A DNA stretch of 57,500 nt from Bacillus infantis NRRL B-14911 (GCF_000473245.1 NC_022524.1:37501-95000); one strand, 5' to 3'. Positions 1 through 9,911 are shown, numbered from the stretch's first letter. The notes: generated by a model from the sequence alone, not told the origin. Numbers and translations are program-made.

Positions 1-802
<802 letters not shown>

Positions 803-870
803 ATTTGATTGCTTTGTAATTCTTCTTCTGCATTATCTAGTTTTGAGGGAACAAAAACCTCATCTAAATA

Positions 871-988
<118 letters not shown>

Positions 989-994
989 AAAATG

Positions 995-1025
995 AAGAAC
1001 AGTCTGTGGGACTGTTCTTTTTTTG
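995..1025 (+). terminator. Terminator of the left rRNA operon
   Basis: A perfect 10-bp stem (AAGAACAGTC at 995-1004 with GACTGTTCTT at 1010-1019), a 5-base loop and a T tract lie 6 bases after the 5S gene. This is a strong intrinsic terminator. Confidence 0.95.
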
Positions 1026-1510
1026 TGCTGTTTTTAGTGAAATGGAGAAGGTTTTAATAAGAAAAGGGTTCTTGGGCGAAATTAGTGACGGCGTGGGGGA
1101 AATGAGCAGGTTTTCGTCGAGAATATTGGGGAGAGCAGCTGCTTTGGTTTTGAATTTAATCATTTGGCTCGATAATCTACCGACTCAGCGATTTATTTAA
1201 TCAAATGGCCAATTAATTTACCAAAATCCCAACTAATTTACCATTTGCCTTAAATCCAACTACAGCCGGCAGCTGCTTTCTTAAATGTATGCCGGACGGG
1301 CGAATTGCTCTGCGTCCTTGCTTAACATATCGTTGAATAAAGCAGCTTTAACCATGAATAATCAATTCGCAAGACAATCCACCAACACCCCAACTAGACT
1401 AATAAATATAACCCTGCTGTCCAACCCCACACTCTGCCTTCTAATGTGATTGCCTGCTGCGGCCGCCATGGACACAATGTTAAAATGGATGCTTTCGTAC
1501 AAAAAACCAC
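1026..1510. other. Intergenic stretch without a recognised gene
   Basis: No open reading frame here has a ribosome binding site or resembles a known protein. The only small patterns seen are the near-copies AATTAATTTACC and AACTAATTTACC at about 1211-1242. In B. subtilis the region between csfB and yaaO holds xpaC and yaaN; neither is found here or elsewhere in the window. Confidence 0.6.
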
Positions 1511-1534
1511 AAAAAAAAGAAGCATCAGCTTCTA
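1511..1534 (-). terminator. csfB terminator
   Basis: Read on the minus strand, the stem AGAAGC-TGAT-GCTTCT is followed by a run of T. The hairpin (1519-1534) overlaps the csfB stop codon, so the message ends directly after the coding region. Confidence 0.85.
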
Positions 1535-1735
1535 CGAGAATATTTCCGGTGTATTTACTTTCCGCAGTTTCTTTAGATAATATTTATATTTTGGATTGTC
1601 CGTGTCGGTGTTAATCAGATCAGATTCACAATCTGTGCAGATGAAAGAAGTATATAAATGTATGCCCCTTGTTTTATCCTCTTCGCAAATGACACAGGTT
1701 TTCTTCATCTGATTGTTTGCCAATAAAGAATCCAT
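1532..1735 (-). CDS. csfB: Anti-sigma-G factor Gin (CsfB)
   Basis: A small zinc-binding inhibitor that in B. subtilis binds SigG (and SigE) and keeps SigG silent until engulfment is complete. The protein (67 residues) shows CVICEE followed by CTDCE, the two Cys pairs expected for the zinc site, then the family signature NTDTDNPKYKYYL. I place the start at 1735 (MDSLL): GGAGGTGGAG lies directly upstream, while the longer frame from 1765 would begin inside the -10 box of the likely SigF promoter. The gene follows the rRNA operon convergently, whereas the same neighbour gene is present next to rrnA in B. subtilis. Identity is secure; the start choice is inference. Confidence 0.93.
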   Translation of the reverse strand: MDSLLANNQMKKTCVICEEDKTRGIHLYTSFICTDCESDLINTDTDNPKYKYYLKKLRKVNTPEIFS

Positions 1736-1753
1736 ATCTCCACCTCCACCTCT

Positions 1754-1782
1754 TATTCTGTCCATTGTGCAAAAAATAATAC
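1754..1782 (-). promoter_or_regulatory. SigF-type promoter of csfB
   Basis: On the minus strand GTATT (1778-1782), a 14-base spacer and GGACAGAATA (1754-1763) are found. The -10 box matches the SigF pattern GGnnAnAnTA. csfB was named for control by SigF in B. subtilis, so the match is expected. The -35 box is imperfect (consensus GYATA) and the spacer is short. Confidence 0.65.
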
Positions 1783-1963
1783 AATTTTTTGAAAAGTCTC
1801 GAGGGTATTTACATGTTTTCTATTGTATGTTCTGCTTCGCTTCCGGGTGTATGTCTATAGGCAATTCTTTTGGCAACAGCTTATTTTTATTTAGGGGACG
1901 CATTATCTTTTTAAGATGGGGTCTGATAAAATAGGTGAAGAATCTAACAATCTGGTGATAACA

Positions 1964-3424
1964 ATGAATGACTATAATAATATTCCCCTGTACGGCAGGC
2001 TGCTGGATCATATAGGTAAGGACAGCATTTCCCTGCATGTCCCGGGACATAAGAATGGCCTTTTATATAAAGGCAGCCAAGAGGCCTACGCAGAGGCACT
2101 GAAGCTGGATGTGACGGAATTGTCCGGTCTGGATGATCTCCATGCTGCTTCAGGTGCCATCAAAGAAGCAGAACTTTTAGCAAGCAAGCTGTATGGAGCT
2201 AAAGAGAGCTCTTTTTTAATAAATGGGTCGACTGTTGGAAACCTTGCCATGATCCTTGGGACTGTGAAGGAAGGCGAGACGGTCCTTGTGCAGCGGAATT
2301 GCCATAAGTCCGTTTTGAATGGGATACGTCTTGCCAAGGCATCTTCTGTTTTCCTGGGGCCGGAGTATAATGGTGACTGGGGGGTGGCCGGTGGCATTGC
2401 TCCAGAGACGGTGGAAAAAGCTATCAGCCTTCACCCTGATGCCAAAGCAATCATCCTGACTTATCCGAACTATTATGGCATGGTATTTGATTTGCAGGCA
2501 ATCATCCATAAAGCCCATCAGCATGGGATACCTGTATTGGTGGATGAGGCGCATGGGGCTCATCTGATTAAAATGTCCCGGCTGAAGTCAGCAGTGGAGC
2601 TGGGGGCTGATTTCGTGGTGCAGTCAGCCCATAAGACGCTCCCTGCCATGACGATGGGTGCTTATCTCCATTATAATAGCCGGCTCATCGGTTATGAGGG
2701 AGCAAGGGAATATTTGCAGATGCTGCAGTCCAGCAGCCCTTCTTATCCGATCATGGCATCATTGGATGGTGCCAGGCATTATTTAGAAACATTTACAGAA
2801 GAGGATGATAAAATCCTCCTTGAGCGTATAGAATCATTCAGGCGCGGGCTGGCCGGCATAAGCGGCCTGCTGGTGCTGGAATATGAAGAAGGTGCAGGAG
2901 ACCCGCTGAAAGTTGTGATCCAGCCTGAAGGGTTGTCCGGCTTTGAGCTGCAGAGCCTGCTGGAGGATGAGGGGATTTATCCTGAAATGGCGGATCCCTA
3001 TAATGTCGTGTTTGTCCTCCCGCTCTTAAAGAAGGATATGGATTTTCCTTTTAAAGAGATTATTTTTAAAACGGAGAAGGCCATGTCCGGAAAAAGGAAG
3101 GGCCAGACTGCAAAAGTGAATTATTTTCAAAAGCCATCTGTTTCGACCCTTGCCGTGAATGCCCAGGACCTGATGGGGATGAGCAGAAAAGCAGTATCCA
3201 TGGAGGAGGCGGCAGGAAAGATATGCGCAGAGCTGATCATTCCGTATCCTCCAGGTATTCCGCTCCTTTTTCCCGGTGAAGTGATATCAGAAGAGGATGT
3301 GAAGAGCATCCGGCTTTTACAGGCAAGCGGTGCAAGGTTCCAGGGCGGCAGCCATTTAGATAAAAATCAAATCAGCATATATGCTTTACAAGCAGAATGT
3401 AAGCAGGAGGAACATGATGGATAA
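1964..3424 (+). CDS. yaaO: Orn/Lys/Arg decarboxylase family protein YaaO
   Basis: A PLP-dependent fold-type I decarboxylase of the family that includes arginine decarboxylase SpeA and lysine/ornithine decarboxylases. The substrate of YaaO is not settled from sequence. The family signature SAHKT contains the PLP lysine (about K224), preceded by the VDEAHGAH motif that holds the cofactor aspartate and histidine. HVPGHKNG near the N-terminus is typical. The protein (486 residues) has the usual length. I prefer ATG 1964 ([11 protein letters not shown]) over 1916 because homology begins there and GGTGAT precedes it by 4 bases. The stop overlaps tmk by 8 bases, suggesting translational coupling. 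In B. subtilis yaaO also precedes tmk. Confidence 0.93.
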   Translation: MNDYNNIPLYGRLLDHIGKDSISLHVPGHKNGLLYKGSQEAYAEALKLDVTELSGLDDLHAASGAIKEAELLASKLYGAKESSFLINGSTVGNLAMILGTVKEGETVLVQRNCHKSVLNGIRLAKASSVFLGPEYNGDWGVAGGIAPETVEKAISLHPDAKAIILTYPNYYGMVFDLQAIIHKAHQHGIPVLVDEAHGAHLIKMSRLKSAVELGADFVVQSAHKTLPAMTMGAYLHYNSRLIGYEGAREYLQMLQSSSPSYPIMASLDGARHYLETFTEEDDKILLERIESFRRGLAGISGLLVLEYEEGAGDPLKVVIQPEGLSGFELQSLLEDEGIYPEMADPYNVVFVLPLLKKDMDFPFKEIIFKTEKAMSGKRKGQTAKVNYFQKPSVSTLAVNAQDLMGMSRKAVSMEEAAGKICAELIIPYPPGIPLLFPGEVISEEDVKSIRLLQASGARFQGGSHLDKNQISIYALQAECKQEEHDG

Positions 3425-4052
3425 AGGTTTATTTATAACAGCGGAAGGTCCTGAGGGAGCCGGCAAGACGACTATTATCAATATGCTGGCGAGCGGGCTC
3501 GCTGATGAAGGATATAAAGTGATGCAGACGAGGGAGCCGGGCGGCATTGAAATCGCTGAGCAGATCAGGGCTGTTATCCTGGATACAAAGAATACGGCAA
3601 TGGATCCTCGGACAGAGGCGCTTCTTTATGCAGCAGCGAGAAGGCAGCACTTGGCAGAGAAGGTGCAGCCTGCTCTTGATGAAGGCTATATCGTCCTGTG
3701 CGACCGTTTTATTGACAGCTCGCTTGCCTATCAGGGATATGCCCGGGGGCTTGGGATTGATGAGGTCTATTCGATCAATCATTTCGCCATTGAAGGCATG
3801 ATGCCTGAGCTGACCTTATATTTTGATATTGATCCGGCTTCCGGCCTCCAGAGGATCGGCCGGAATCAAGGCCGGGAAGTGAACCGGCTGGATTTGGAGA
3901 GCCTGGAATTTCATACGAAGGTACGGGAAGGCTATGAGATCCTGCTTGCAAAATTCCCGGATAGGATTAGCCGCATAGATGCTTCTCTTCCTGTGGAAGA
4001 GGTTTACCAGCTGGCATCTGCCAGGCTGAAATCGCTGTTTGCAGATAAATAG
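3417..4052 (+). CDS. tmk: Thymidylate kinase
   Basis: Phosphorylates dTMP to dTDP with ATP, an essential step of dTTP synthesis in the cytoplasm. The N-terminal P-loop [10 protein letters not shown] (about residues 10-19), the [13 protein letters not shown] motif that binds the dTMP and the arginine-rich lid after residue 140 are visible. The length (211 residues) is normal. Two ATG codons lie side by side at 3414 and 3417; GGAGG at 3406-3410 is better spaced for 3417 (MDKGLFIT). The start lies inside the end of yaaO. A hairpin terminator follows, so yaaO-tmk probably forms a two-gene unit separate from darA. Confidence 0.96.
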   Translation: MDKGLFITAEGPEGAGKTTIINMLASGLADEGYKVMQTREPGGIEIAEQIRAVILDTKNTAMDPRTEALLYAAARRQHLAEKVQPALDEGYIVLCDRFIDSSLAYQGYARGLGIDEVYSINHFAIEGMMPELTLYFDIDPASGLQRIGRNQGREVNRLDLESLEFHTKVREGYEILLAKFPDRISRIDASLPVEEVYQLASARLKSLFADK

Positions 4053-4062
4053 ATTCTGAACG

Positions 4063-4088
4063 AAAGGGCCTCATGGGGCCTTTTCTCC
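4063..4088 (+). terminator. tmk terminator
   Basis: AAAGGGCC-TCAT-GGGGCCTTTTCT forms a GC-rich stem with one bulge, followed by TTTTCTCCTTTT. It separates tmk from darA. Confidence 0.75.
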
Positions 4089-4170
4089 TTTTCAGGAAAG
4101 TTTTTTTGTTCTTTAGAGAACGGATTTATTTCATTGCTCCTGAATAGACACTGTTTATAGACAGAATTCT

Positions 4171-4179
4171 TGCTATAAT
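4171..4179 (+). promoter_or_regulatory. Extended -10 promoter upstream of darA
   Basis: TGC-TATAAT is a perfect -10 box with the TGn extension, 48 bases before the darA start codon. No good -35 box is seen at 17-18 bases upstream, which is common for extended -10 promoters. Confidence 0.65.
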
Positions 4180-4227
4180 ATAGATAGATACACGCGGAAA
4201 AACACTTTTTAAAGGACGTGACAATAG

Positions 4228-4557
<330 letters not shown>

Positions 4558-4582
4558 TAAGGGATAACAGGAGACGATCGCT

Positions 4583-5023
4583 TTGAAAATAAATCAGGAT
4601 TTGCGCCTTAACCTTGATAAGGTTAAGCAGGATCAAAAGCTTCAGCCAGGCGATGGGGCAAAGTTCCAGCAGCTTGTCCAGAAGCAGGACCAAAAAATGC
4701 AGATGGCCCAGCTTCAGGGGCTTTTGAAGGATATCGACTCTGCCGGGGAACGCCTGGGGAGATCGCGCAATTTCAAGGATCTTGCCAAGTTTAAAACACT
4801 TGTCAAACGTTTTGTGAAGGAAACAGTGGATTATGGGATGGAGCTGAACCAGTCCCACAGCTGGAACCAGTATGGACAGGGCCGGTCTTTAAAGATTGTG
4901 GAGACCATTGATCAGAAGCTGGCCGATCTGACGGAGGAAGTCATGAAGAAGGAAAAGCAGTCCATCGGTATTCTCGGGAAAATCGGGGAAATCAAAGGAC
5001 TGCTCATTAATATATATATGTAG
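4583..5023 (+). CDS. yaaR: YaaR family protein (DUF327)
   Basis: A conserved protein of unknown function, 146 residues, largely helical and charged, as expected for the YaaR/DUF327 family. The family hallmark is the central stretch with LVKRFVKETVDYG, seen at about residues 75-87. It starts with TTG; CAGGAGACG lies 8 bases upstream. It sits between darA and holB with short gaps, so co-transcription with the polymerase clamp-loader gene is likely. I see no catalytic motif and assign no activity. Confidence 0.9.
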   Translation: MKINQDLRLNLDKVKQDQKLQPGDGAKFQQLVQKQDQKMQMAQLQGLLKDIDSAGERLGRSRNFKDLAKFKTLVKRFVKETVDYGMELNQSHSWNQYGQGRSLKIVETIDQKLADLTEEVMKKEKQSIGILGKIGEIKGLLINIYM

Positions 5024-5036
5024 GTGAGTGATCAGT

Positions 5037-6044
5037 TTGGCAAAAACGTGGGAGCAGCTGGAGAGGCTTCAGCCTGCCGTATTGAAATTATTCAAAAACA
5101 GCATACAGAAGGACCGGCTTGCCCACGCCTATTTATTTGAAGGGATGAGGGGGACCGGCAAGAAGGATGCCGGGCTTCTTTTGGCAAAAAGCCTGTTCTG
5201 CGAAAGGCCGGAGGGCGGCTATATCCCATGTGAAGACTGCACGAACTGCAGGAGGATCAACAGCGGCAACCATCCGGACATACATCTGCTGGAGCCTGAT
5301 GGGCTTTCAATTAAAAAGCATCAGATACAGGCGCTTCAGGAGGAGTTCTCGAAAACAGGAGTGGAGTCGAAGCGCAAGCTTTATATGATCAATCATGCCG
5401 ATAAAATGACGGTAAATGCGGCGAACAGCCTTCTCAAGTTTCTGGAGGAGCCGAACTCTGACTCTGTCGCCATCCTGATGACCGAACAGGGACAAAGGAT
5501 GCTGCCGACCATTTTGTCCCGCTGCCAGACCATTTCATTCATTCCGCTAACGCCCCAAAATATGGAAATGCAGCTTGCGGAAAACGGTGTAAGCCCGCAA
5601 ATGGCGCCATTATTGGCCCAATTAACCAATAATTTGGATGAAGCAATCGCTCTCTCCAGTGATGATTGGTTTGCACAAGCACAAAAAATAGTGTTAAAAT
5701 TATATGAAGTGCTGAAAAAGAATCCTTTAGAGGCGATGGTTGCACTGCAGGAAGAATGGTTTTTGCACTTTAAAGAGAAAGAGCAGTTTGATCGCGGTTT
5801 GGATTTGCTGATACTTATCTTTAAGGATTTACTATATATACAGCTTGGGAAAAAGGGACAGGCTGTTTATCTAAACGAGATGAACCGTTTAGAGCAATAT
5901 GCATTACAAACGTCCGGACGTCGTCTGACCGAGCAGATGACAGCCATTTTGGAGGCAAAAAGAAAGCTGCACGCAAATATGAATCCGCAGCTGTTGATGG
6001 AACAGCTTGTGTTAAAATTGCAGGAGGGATCTTCATTTGTATGA
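5037..6044 (+). CDS. holB: DNA polymerase III subunit delta'
   Basis: A clamp-loader subunit that helps load the beta sliding clamp onto DNA. The protein (335 residues) has the RecA-like core with a degenerate P-loop (EGMRGTGKKDA), a zinc module (CERPEGGYIPCEDCTNCRR) and the conserved sensor-type motifs NAANSLLKFLEEP and ILSRCQTI. I choose TTG 5037 (MAKTWEQLERLQP) because AGGTGAG is placed 9 bases upstream and homologues begin there; GTG 5028 is too close to that site. The end overlaps ricT by 8 bases. Delta' normally lacks ATPase activity in this family. Confidence 0.94.
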   Translation: MAKTWEQLERLQPAVLKLFKNSIQKDRLAHAYLFEGMRGTGKKDAGLLLAKSLFCERPEGGYIPCEDCTNCRRINSGNHPDIHLLEPDGLSIKKHQIQALQEEFSKTGVESKRKLYMINHADKMTVNAANSLLKFLEEPNSDSVAILMTEQGQRMLPTILSRCQTISFIPLTPQNMEMQLAENGVSPQMAPLLAQLTNNLDEAIALSSDDWFAQAQKIVLKLYEVLKKNPLEAMVALQEEWFLHFKEKEQFDRGLDLLILIFKDLLYIQLGKKGQAVYLNEMNRLEQYALQTSGRRLTEQMTAILEAKRKLHANMNPQLLMEQLVLKLQEGSSFV

Positions 6045-6864
6045 TGTAGTGGGAGTACGGTTTAAGAAAGCCGGGAAGATTTATTACTTCGATCCCGGAG
6101 ATCTCTCAATTCAAAAGGACGACTTTGTAATCGTGGAAACAGTCCGGGGCGTAGAGTACGGAAAAGTAGTAATTGCCCGGAAGCAAGTGGATGAGAACGA
6201 TGTTGTCCTTCCATTGAAAAAAGTTCTGAGAATTGCAGATCAAAAGGATCGGATGATTGTTGAGGAAAACAAGGAAGCTGCACATGAAGCCTATGAGGTG
6301 TGCTGTGAAAAAGTCAGCACTCATCAGCTTGATATGAAGCTTGTTGATGTTGAATATACATTTGATCGAAATAAAGTGATTTTTTACTTTACAGCCGACG
6401 GAAGAGTAGATTTCCGGGAGCTTGTAAAGGACTTGGCAGCGATCTTTCGGACAAGGATCGAATTGCGCCAAATTGGTGTTCGGGACGAAGCTAAGATGCT
6501 CGGTGGCATAGGACCATGCGGTAGGATGCTTTGCTGTTCTACCTTCCTGGGGGATTTTGATCCGGTGTCGATCAAGATGGCAAAGGACCAGAACCTTTCC
6601 CTTAACCCAACTAAAATATCCGGACTGTGCGGACGTCTCATGTGCTGCCTGAAGTACGAGAATGATGAGTATGAGTCTGCGAAAGAGCAGCTGCCGGATA
6701 TAGGAGCGGTCATCAATACTCCACAGGGCCGCGGCAAAGTGGTTGGGCTCAATATTTTAGAACGCGTTCTGCAAGTGGAAGTGAGAGACCAGGAGCGTGT
6801 CCTTGAATATACGCTGGACGAAGTGCTGACAGAAGGTGCTGTTTCGGTACAATCCACAGATTAA
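6037..6864 (+). CDS. ricT: RicT (YaaT), PSP1-domain protein of the Ric complex
   Basis: In B. subtilis RicT (YaaT) acts with RicA and RicF as a complex carrying iron-sulfur clusters, stimulates RNase Y-dependent mRNA maturation and is needed for sporulation, competence and biofilm. The 275 residues carry the PSP1 C-terminal domain with a striking cysteine set: [14 protein letters not shown] and [13 protein letters not shown], about residues 160-210. These are candidate cluster ligands. It starts with TTG ([18 protein letters not shown]), GGAGGG is 8 bases upstream, and it overlaps holB. The sequence is close to full-length B. subtilis YaaT. Confidence 0.96.
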   Translation: MYDVVGVRFKKAGKIYYFDPGDLSIQKDDFVIVETVRGVEYGKVVIARKQVDENDVVLPLKKVLRIADQKDRMIVEENKEAAHEAYEVCCEKVSTHQLDMKLVDVEYTFDRNKVIFYFTADGRVDFRELVKDLAAIFRTRIELRQIGVRDEAKMLGGIGPCGRMLCCSTFLGDFDPVSIKMAKDQNLSLNPTKISGLCGRLMCCLKYENDEYESAKEQLPDIGAVINTPQGRGKVVGLNILERVLQVEVRDQERVLEYTLDEVLTEGAVSVQSTD

Positions 6865-6877
6865 TGAGGTGGAACGC

Positions 6878-7246
6878 GTGGATAAAAAAGAAATTTTTGA
6901 CTCCGTGATCAATATGGAAACCCAAATCGGACAACTGTATACACAGCTTGGCGAGCTTAAACAGCATCTGGCAGAGATACTTGAGGAGAATAATTCCCTG
7001 AAGCTGGAGAATGACCATTTAAGGCGCCGGCTGGAAACAACGGCAGAGCAACAGTCCAACAGGAAGAAAGACAAGAAAGGGAAAAGCAAGCCTCAGCAGG
7101 ATGATAAAGTCATCGATATTGGTGAAGGCTATGACAATCTTGCAAGGCTTTACCAGGAAGGTTTCCATATTTGCAATCTGCATTTTGGGAGCCCGCGCAA
7201 AGAAGGGGATTGCCTTTTCTGCCTTTCCTTCCTTAATAAGAAATAA
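6878..7246 (+). CDS. yabA: Replication initiation control protein YabA
   Basis: A negative regulator that bridges DnaA and the beta clamp DnaN and prevents over-initiation. The 122 residues form an N-terminal leucine-rich coiled coil ([19 protein letters not shown]... about residues 12-60), a charged linker and a C-terminal zinc site CNLHFG...CLFC, both expected for YabA. GTG 6878 is chosen: GAGGTGG is 5 bases upstream, and the longer frame begins inside ricT. A strong terminator follows, so darA-yaaR-holB-ricT-yabA reads as one replication-related unit. Confidence 0.95.
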   Translation: MDKKEIFDSVINMETQIGQLYTQLGELKQHLAEILEENNSLKLENDHLRRRLETTAEQQSNRKKDKKGKSKPQQDDKVIDIGEGYDNLARLYQEGFHICNLHFGSPRKEGDCLFCLSFLNKK

Positions 7247-7250
7247 TGTA

Positions 7251-7281
7251 AGCCTTCCTTTTGCCGGGAAGGCTCTTTTTA
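7251..7281 (+). terminator. yabA terminator
   Basis: AGCCTTCC (7251-7258) pairs with GGAAGGCT (7267-7274), followed by CTTTTT. It lies between yabA and trmN6, and the trmN6 ribosome binding site follows it directly. Confidence 0.85.
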
Positions 7282-7304
7282 CAATGTTTATCGGAGGAAA
7301 TTGT

Positions 7305-8045
7305 ATGCTGAATTTAAAAGGGGATGAGCGGCTGGATTATCTGCTTGCTGAAAAGCTGCGCATCATCCAGAGCCCGTCTGTGTTTTCTTTTTCCCTGGAT
7401 GCAGTCCTGCTGGCGAGGTTTTCTTATGTGCCGATCCAGAAAGGGAACCTGATTGATCTGTGCAGCGGGAATGGTGTAATCCCGCTGTTTTTGAGCAGCC
7501 GGACAAAAGGGTCGATCACCGGTGTGGAAATCCAGGAGAGGCTCCATGATATGGCTGTGAGAAGCATAGAGTACAATGGGCTTGAAGACAGGATTAAAAT
7601 GATTCATGGGGATATCAAGGAGATGCCGACCCTGCTTGGGCACGGGAAGTATGATATTGTAACATGCAATCCGCCTTATTTCCTTACCCCAGCCAAAGAT
7701 CAGATCAATGCCAATGAACATCTTGCCATTGCCAGGCATGAGATTCTGTGCACACTGGAGGATGTGGTGCGCGTCTCAAGCCAGCTGCTGAAACAGGGAG
7801 GAAAGGCGGCTTTTGTCCACAGGCCAGGAAGGCTCCTTGATATGGTCACTCTGATGAGGCAGTATAAGCTTGAGCCGAAGCGTCTCCAGTTTGTTTATCC
7901 GAAACAGGGCAAAGAAGCCAATATGCTCCTTGTTGAAGGGGTCAAGCAGGGGAGCCCGGATTTGAAGGTGCTGCCGCCGCTTTATATCTATAATAAAGAT
8001 CATGAATATACACCGGAAATCAGTGAGATGTTATATGGAAAATGA
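7305..8045 (+). CDS. trmN6: tRNA1(Val) adenine-N6 methyltransferase family protein (YabB)
   Basis: A SAM-dependent methyltransferase of the TrmN6/YfiC family, which methylates N6 of A37 in tRNA-Val. The 246 residues contain the SAM motif [13 protein letters not shown] (about residues 45-57), an acidic strand GVEIQ, and the catalytic signature CNPPYF typical of N6-adenine methylation. ATG 7305 has CGGAGG 9 bases upstream; the longer open frame from 7101 runs back through yabA and the terminator. Target specificity is inferred from the family. It overlaps yazA by 11 bases. Confidence 0.9.
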   Translation: MLNLKGDERLDYLLAEKLRIIQSPSVFSFSLDAVLLARFSYVPIQKGNLIDLCSGNGVIPLFLSSRTKGSITGVEIQERLHDMAVRSIEYNGLEDRIKMIHGDIKEMPTLLGHGKYDIVTCNPPYFLTPAKDQINANEHLAIARHEILCTLEDVVRVSSQLLKQGGKAAFVHRPGRLLDMVTLMRQYKLEPKRLQFVYPKQGKEANMLLVEGVKQGSPDLKVLPPLYIYNKDHEYTPEISEMLYGK

Positions 8046-8322
8046 TGCACATTACTTCTATGTTTTAAAATGCAGAGATGGCAGCCTCTATGCCGGCTAC
8101 ACCAATGATCTCGACAGGCGGGTCAGGCTTCATAATGAAGGGAAGGCGGCTAAATATACAAGGGGGCGGGGACCGGTTGTGCTAGTCTACCATCAGGTCT
8201 TTTCAGGAAAAACTGAAGCGATGAGGGCAGAATATCAATTCAAGCAGTTAAGCAGAAAAAAGAAAGAAGACTTTCTAATGAAGGAAACAGGTGATTTGGA
8301 TGTGGCAGCAAAAGAGCTTTAG
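8035..8322 (+). CDS. yazA: GIY-YIG domain protein YazA
   Basis: A small protein (95 residues) made almost wholly of one GIY-YIG nuclease-type domain: [25 protein letters not shown] holds the paired Tyr motifs and the catalytic arginine, and the glutamate lies in [10 protein letters not shown]. Members of the UPF0213 group are bacterial stand-alone versions whose substrate is not established. The start at 8035 ([10 protein letters not shown]) fits the family and overlaps the end of trmN6, so coupling is likely. Order trmN6-yazA-rsmI is the same in B. subtilis. Confidence 0.93.
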   Translation: MENDAHYFYVLKCRDGSLYAGYTNDLDRRVRLHNEGKAAKYTRGRGPVVLVYHQVFSGKTEAMRAEYQFKQLSRKKKEDFLMKETGDLDVAAKEL

Positions 8323-9178
8323 CAATGATTATAAGAAGGGTACGCTTTATTTGGTGCCGACGCCGATTGGAAACCTGGAGGATATGAGCTTCCGGGCCGT
8401 GCGGATGCTGAAAGAGGCTGATTATATTGCAGCTGAGGATACACGTAATACAAAGAAGCTTTGCAATTATTTTGAAATAGAAACGCCTGTCATCAGCTAT
8501 CACGAGCATAATAAAGGCCATAGCGGTGAAAAGATCATTCAGATGCTTGAAGAGGGATCAGCGGTTGCCGTGGTGAGTGATGCCGGGATGCCGACTATCT
8601 CGGATCCGGGCTATGACCTGGTCGTAAAGGCGCTTGAACACCAGCTGACTGTTGTTCCGCTTCCAGGGGCAAATGCTGCACTGACGGCTCTCATTGCTTC
8701 AGGCATTGCCTCGCAGCCTTTTTATTTCTATGGTTTCCTGAACAGACAGAAAAAAGAAAAAAAGCAGGAGCTGGAAAAGCTCGCTAAAATGGATGCAACC
8801 ATTATCCTGTATGAATCTCCGCATCGCCTGAAGGAAACACTGCAGCTGATGAGCGGGCAGTTAGGCGAACGCCAGGCCGTTCTATGCCGGGAGCTTACAA
8901 AGAGATATGAAGAATTCATCCGGGGCAGCCTTTCAGAGCTGGCGGAATGGGCAGAATCTGATGAAGTCAGAGGAGAATTCTGTATTATCCTGGAGGGGAA
9001 CCCGGAGGGAGAATCAGCGGAAGAAGATATGTGGTGGGAGCAGCTTTCCATTGAAGAGCATGTGAAGCACTATATATCTGTGAAGGAAATGAGCTCCAAG
9101 GATGCCATCAAGCAGACAGCGAAGGATAGGAGCCTGAATAAAAGAGAAGTTTACAGCGCCTATCATATTGAACAATAG
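8300..9178 (+). CDS. rsmI: 16S rRNA 2'-O-methyltransferase RsmI (YabC)
   Basis: Methylates the 2'-hydroxyl of C1402 in 16S rRNA near the decoding centre. The 292 residues belong to the tetrapyrrole methylase fold: [11 protein letters not shown] near the N-terminus, [21 protein letters not shown] (SAM site) and [18 protein letters not shown] 8300 (MWQQKSF) is preferred, with AGGTGAT upstream; GTG 8291 is possible. The start lies inside yazA. The final helical tail [24 protein letters not shown] is the usual C-terminal extension. Confidence 0.95.
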   Translation: MWQQKSFSNDYKKGTLYLVPTPIGNLEDMSFRAVRMLKEADYIAAEDTRNTKKLCNYFEIETPVISYHEHNKGHSGEKIIQMLEEGSAVAVVSDAGMPTISDPGYDLVVKALEHQLTVVPLPGANAALTALIASGIASQPFYFYGFLNRQKKEKKQELEKLAKMDATIILYESPHRLKETLQLMSGQLGERQAVLCRELTKRYEEFIRGSLSELAEWAESDEVRGEFCIILEGNPEGESAEEDMWWEQLSIEEHVKHYISVKEMSSKDAIKQTAKDRSLNKREVYSAYHIEQ

Positions 9179-9210
9179 AAAAAAGCTTCCGGTATATGGA
9201 AGCTTTTTTC
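9179..9210. terminator. Bidirectional terminator between rsmI and abrB
   Basis: AAAAAAGCTTCC (9179-9190) pairs with GGAAGCTTTTTT (9198-9209). It carries A and T tracts on both sides, so it can end both the rsmI message and the converging abrB message. Confidence 0.9.
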
Positions 9211-9269
9211 TTTTCATATAGTATCAAAAAGTATTACACTTACACAGAGCGCAAGTGACTATACTTTTA

Positions 9270-9554
9270 TTATTTTGCAGTTTCAAATGTGCTTTGGATT
9301 TCTTTCAGCAGCTGCTCTGCACCGTCACGGCTCAGGATCAGCTTGCCGCCTGCAAGTGTGATGTTATCATCAGAGACTTCGCCGGTAACCTGGCAAGTCA
9401 TGTTTGGCTTATATTTTTTCAAAATGATGCGCTCATCATCAACATAGATTTCAAGAGCGTCCTTTTCGGCGATGCCAAGTGTACGTCTTAACTCAATCGG
9501 AATAACTACGCGTCCCAGCTCATCAACTTTACGAACAATACCTGTAGATTTCAT
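9270..9554 (-). CDS. abrB: Transition-state regulator AbrB
   Basis: A swapped-hairpin DNA-binding repressor that blocks many stationary-phase and sporulation genes during growth. The N-terminal AbrB fold (MKSTGIVRKVDELGRVVIPIELRRTLGI) is nearly identical to B. subtilis AbrB, and Arg residues of the DNA-contact loop are kept; the C-terminal multimerisation half follows, including the single Cys. Length is 94 residues. GAGGAGATT lies 6 bases before ATG. On the minus strand, it has its own promoter and Spo0A sites. spoVG, one of its classic targets, is in the same window. Confidence 0.97.
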   Translation of the reverse strand: MKSTGIVRKVDELGRVVIPIELRRTLGIAEKDALEIYVDDERIILKKYKPNMTCQVTGEVSDDNITLAGGKLILSRDGAEQLLKEIQSTFETAK

Positions 9555-9606
9555 ATTAAAAATCTCCTCTCATATCTCCACTATTTTCTTTTTCTCTATC
9601 TATAGA

Positions 9607-9623
9607 TTCGTCATTATTCGACA
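9607..9623 (-). promoter_or_regulatory. Tandem Spo0A boxes in the abrB leader
   Basis: On the minus strand TGTCGAA (9617-9623) and TGACGAA (9607-9613) lie 10 bases apart start to start, one helical turn, downstream of the -10 box. B. subtilis abrB has the same arrangement, where Spo0A-P represses the gene. Confidence 0.88.
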
Positions 9624-9640
9624 AAATTCTTATAGATTAC

Positions 9641-9669
9641 ATAATACCAGCCATTCCCAAATCCGTCAA
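9641..9669 (-). promoter_or_regulatory. SigA promoter of abrB
   Basis: On the minus strand TTGACG (9664-9669), a 17-base spacer and TATTAT (9641-9646) with a TGg extension are present. The promoter lies about 87 bases before the start codon and upstream of the Spo0A boxes. Confidence 0.8.
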
Positions 9670-9793
9670 TTACTTTTAAATCAAATTTTTTTAGAAATTT
9701 TTAGGCGATGAAGAAAGTTGCTATATCAGGGTTTTGTGGCTGGAGAGACACATTTTTGGTATAGAGCTGTTCTGAAGATTATTTTGAATTAAG

Positions 9794-9809
9794 AGTATAA
9801 ATTTATACT
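9794..9809. promoter_or_regulatory. Perfect 16-bp palindrome, possible operator
   Basis: AGTATAAATTTATACT is its own reverse complement. It lies in the gene-free stretch upstream of abrB, 13 bases before an outlying pair of Spo0A-like boxes. No gene starts nearby on the plus strand before metG. The role is unknown. Confidence 0.4.
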
Positions 9810-9821
9810 ATGATAACATCA

Positions 9822-9849
9822 TTCGACAAAATTCTACAATAATGTCGAA
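9822..9849. promoter_or_regulatory. Outlying pair of Spo0A-like boxes
   Basis: TTCGACA (9822-9828) and TGTCGAA (9843-9849) are inverted copies of the Spo0A box core. The 15-base segment ATTCGACAAAATTCT here (9821-9835) is identical to 9616-9630 at the abrB operator, so the site looks like a copied piece of that operator about 150 bases upstream of the abrB -35 box. Confidence 0.5.
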
Positions 9850-9911
9850 ACGCTTCATAATATATACTTCGTGCTTGGTTCCGGATTTTTGGGGATGGAA
9901 GGGGGAGCTTC

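Noticed and set aside
1006-1200. 64-residue open frame after the 5S gene
   Set aside because: It starts inside the rRNA terminator and lacks a ribosome binding site.
7101-7304. N-terminal extension of trmN6 into yabA
   Set aside because: It runs through the yabA coding end and its terminator; the ribosome binding site and homology place the start at 7305.
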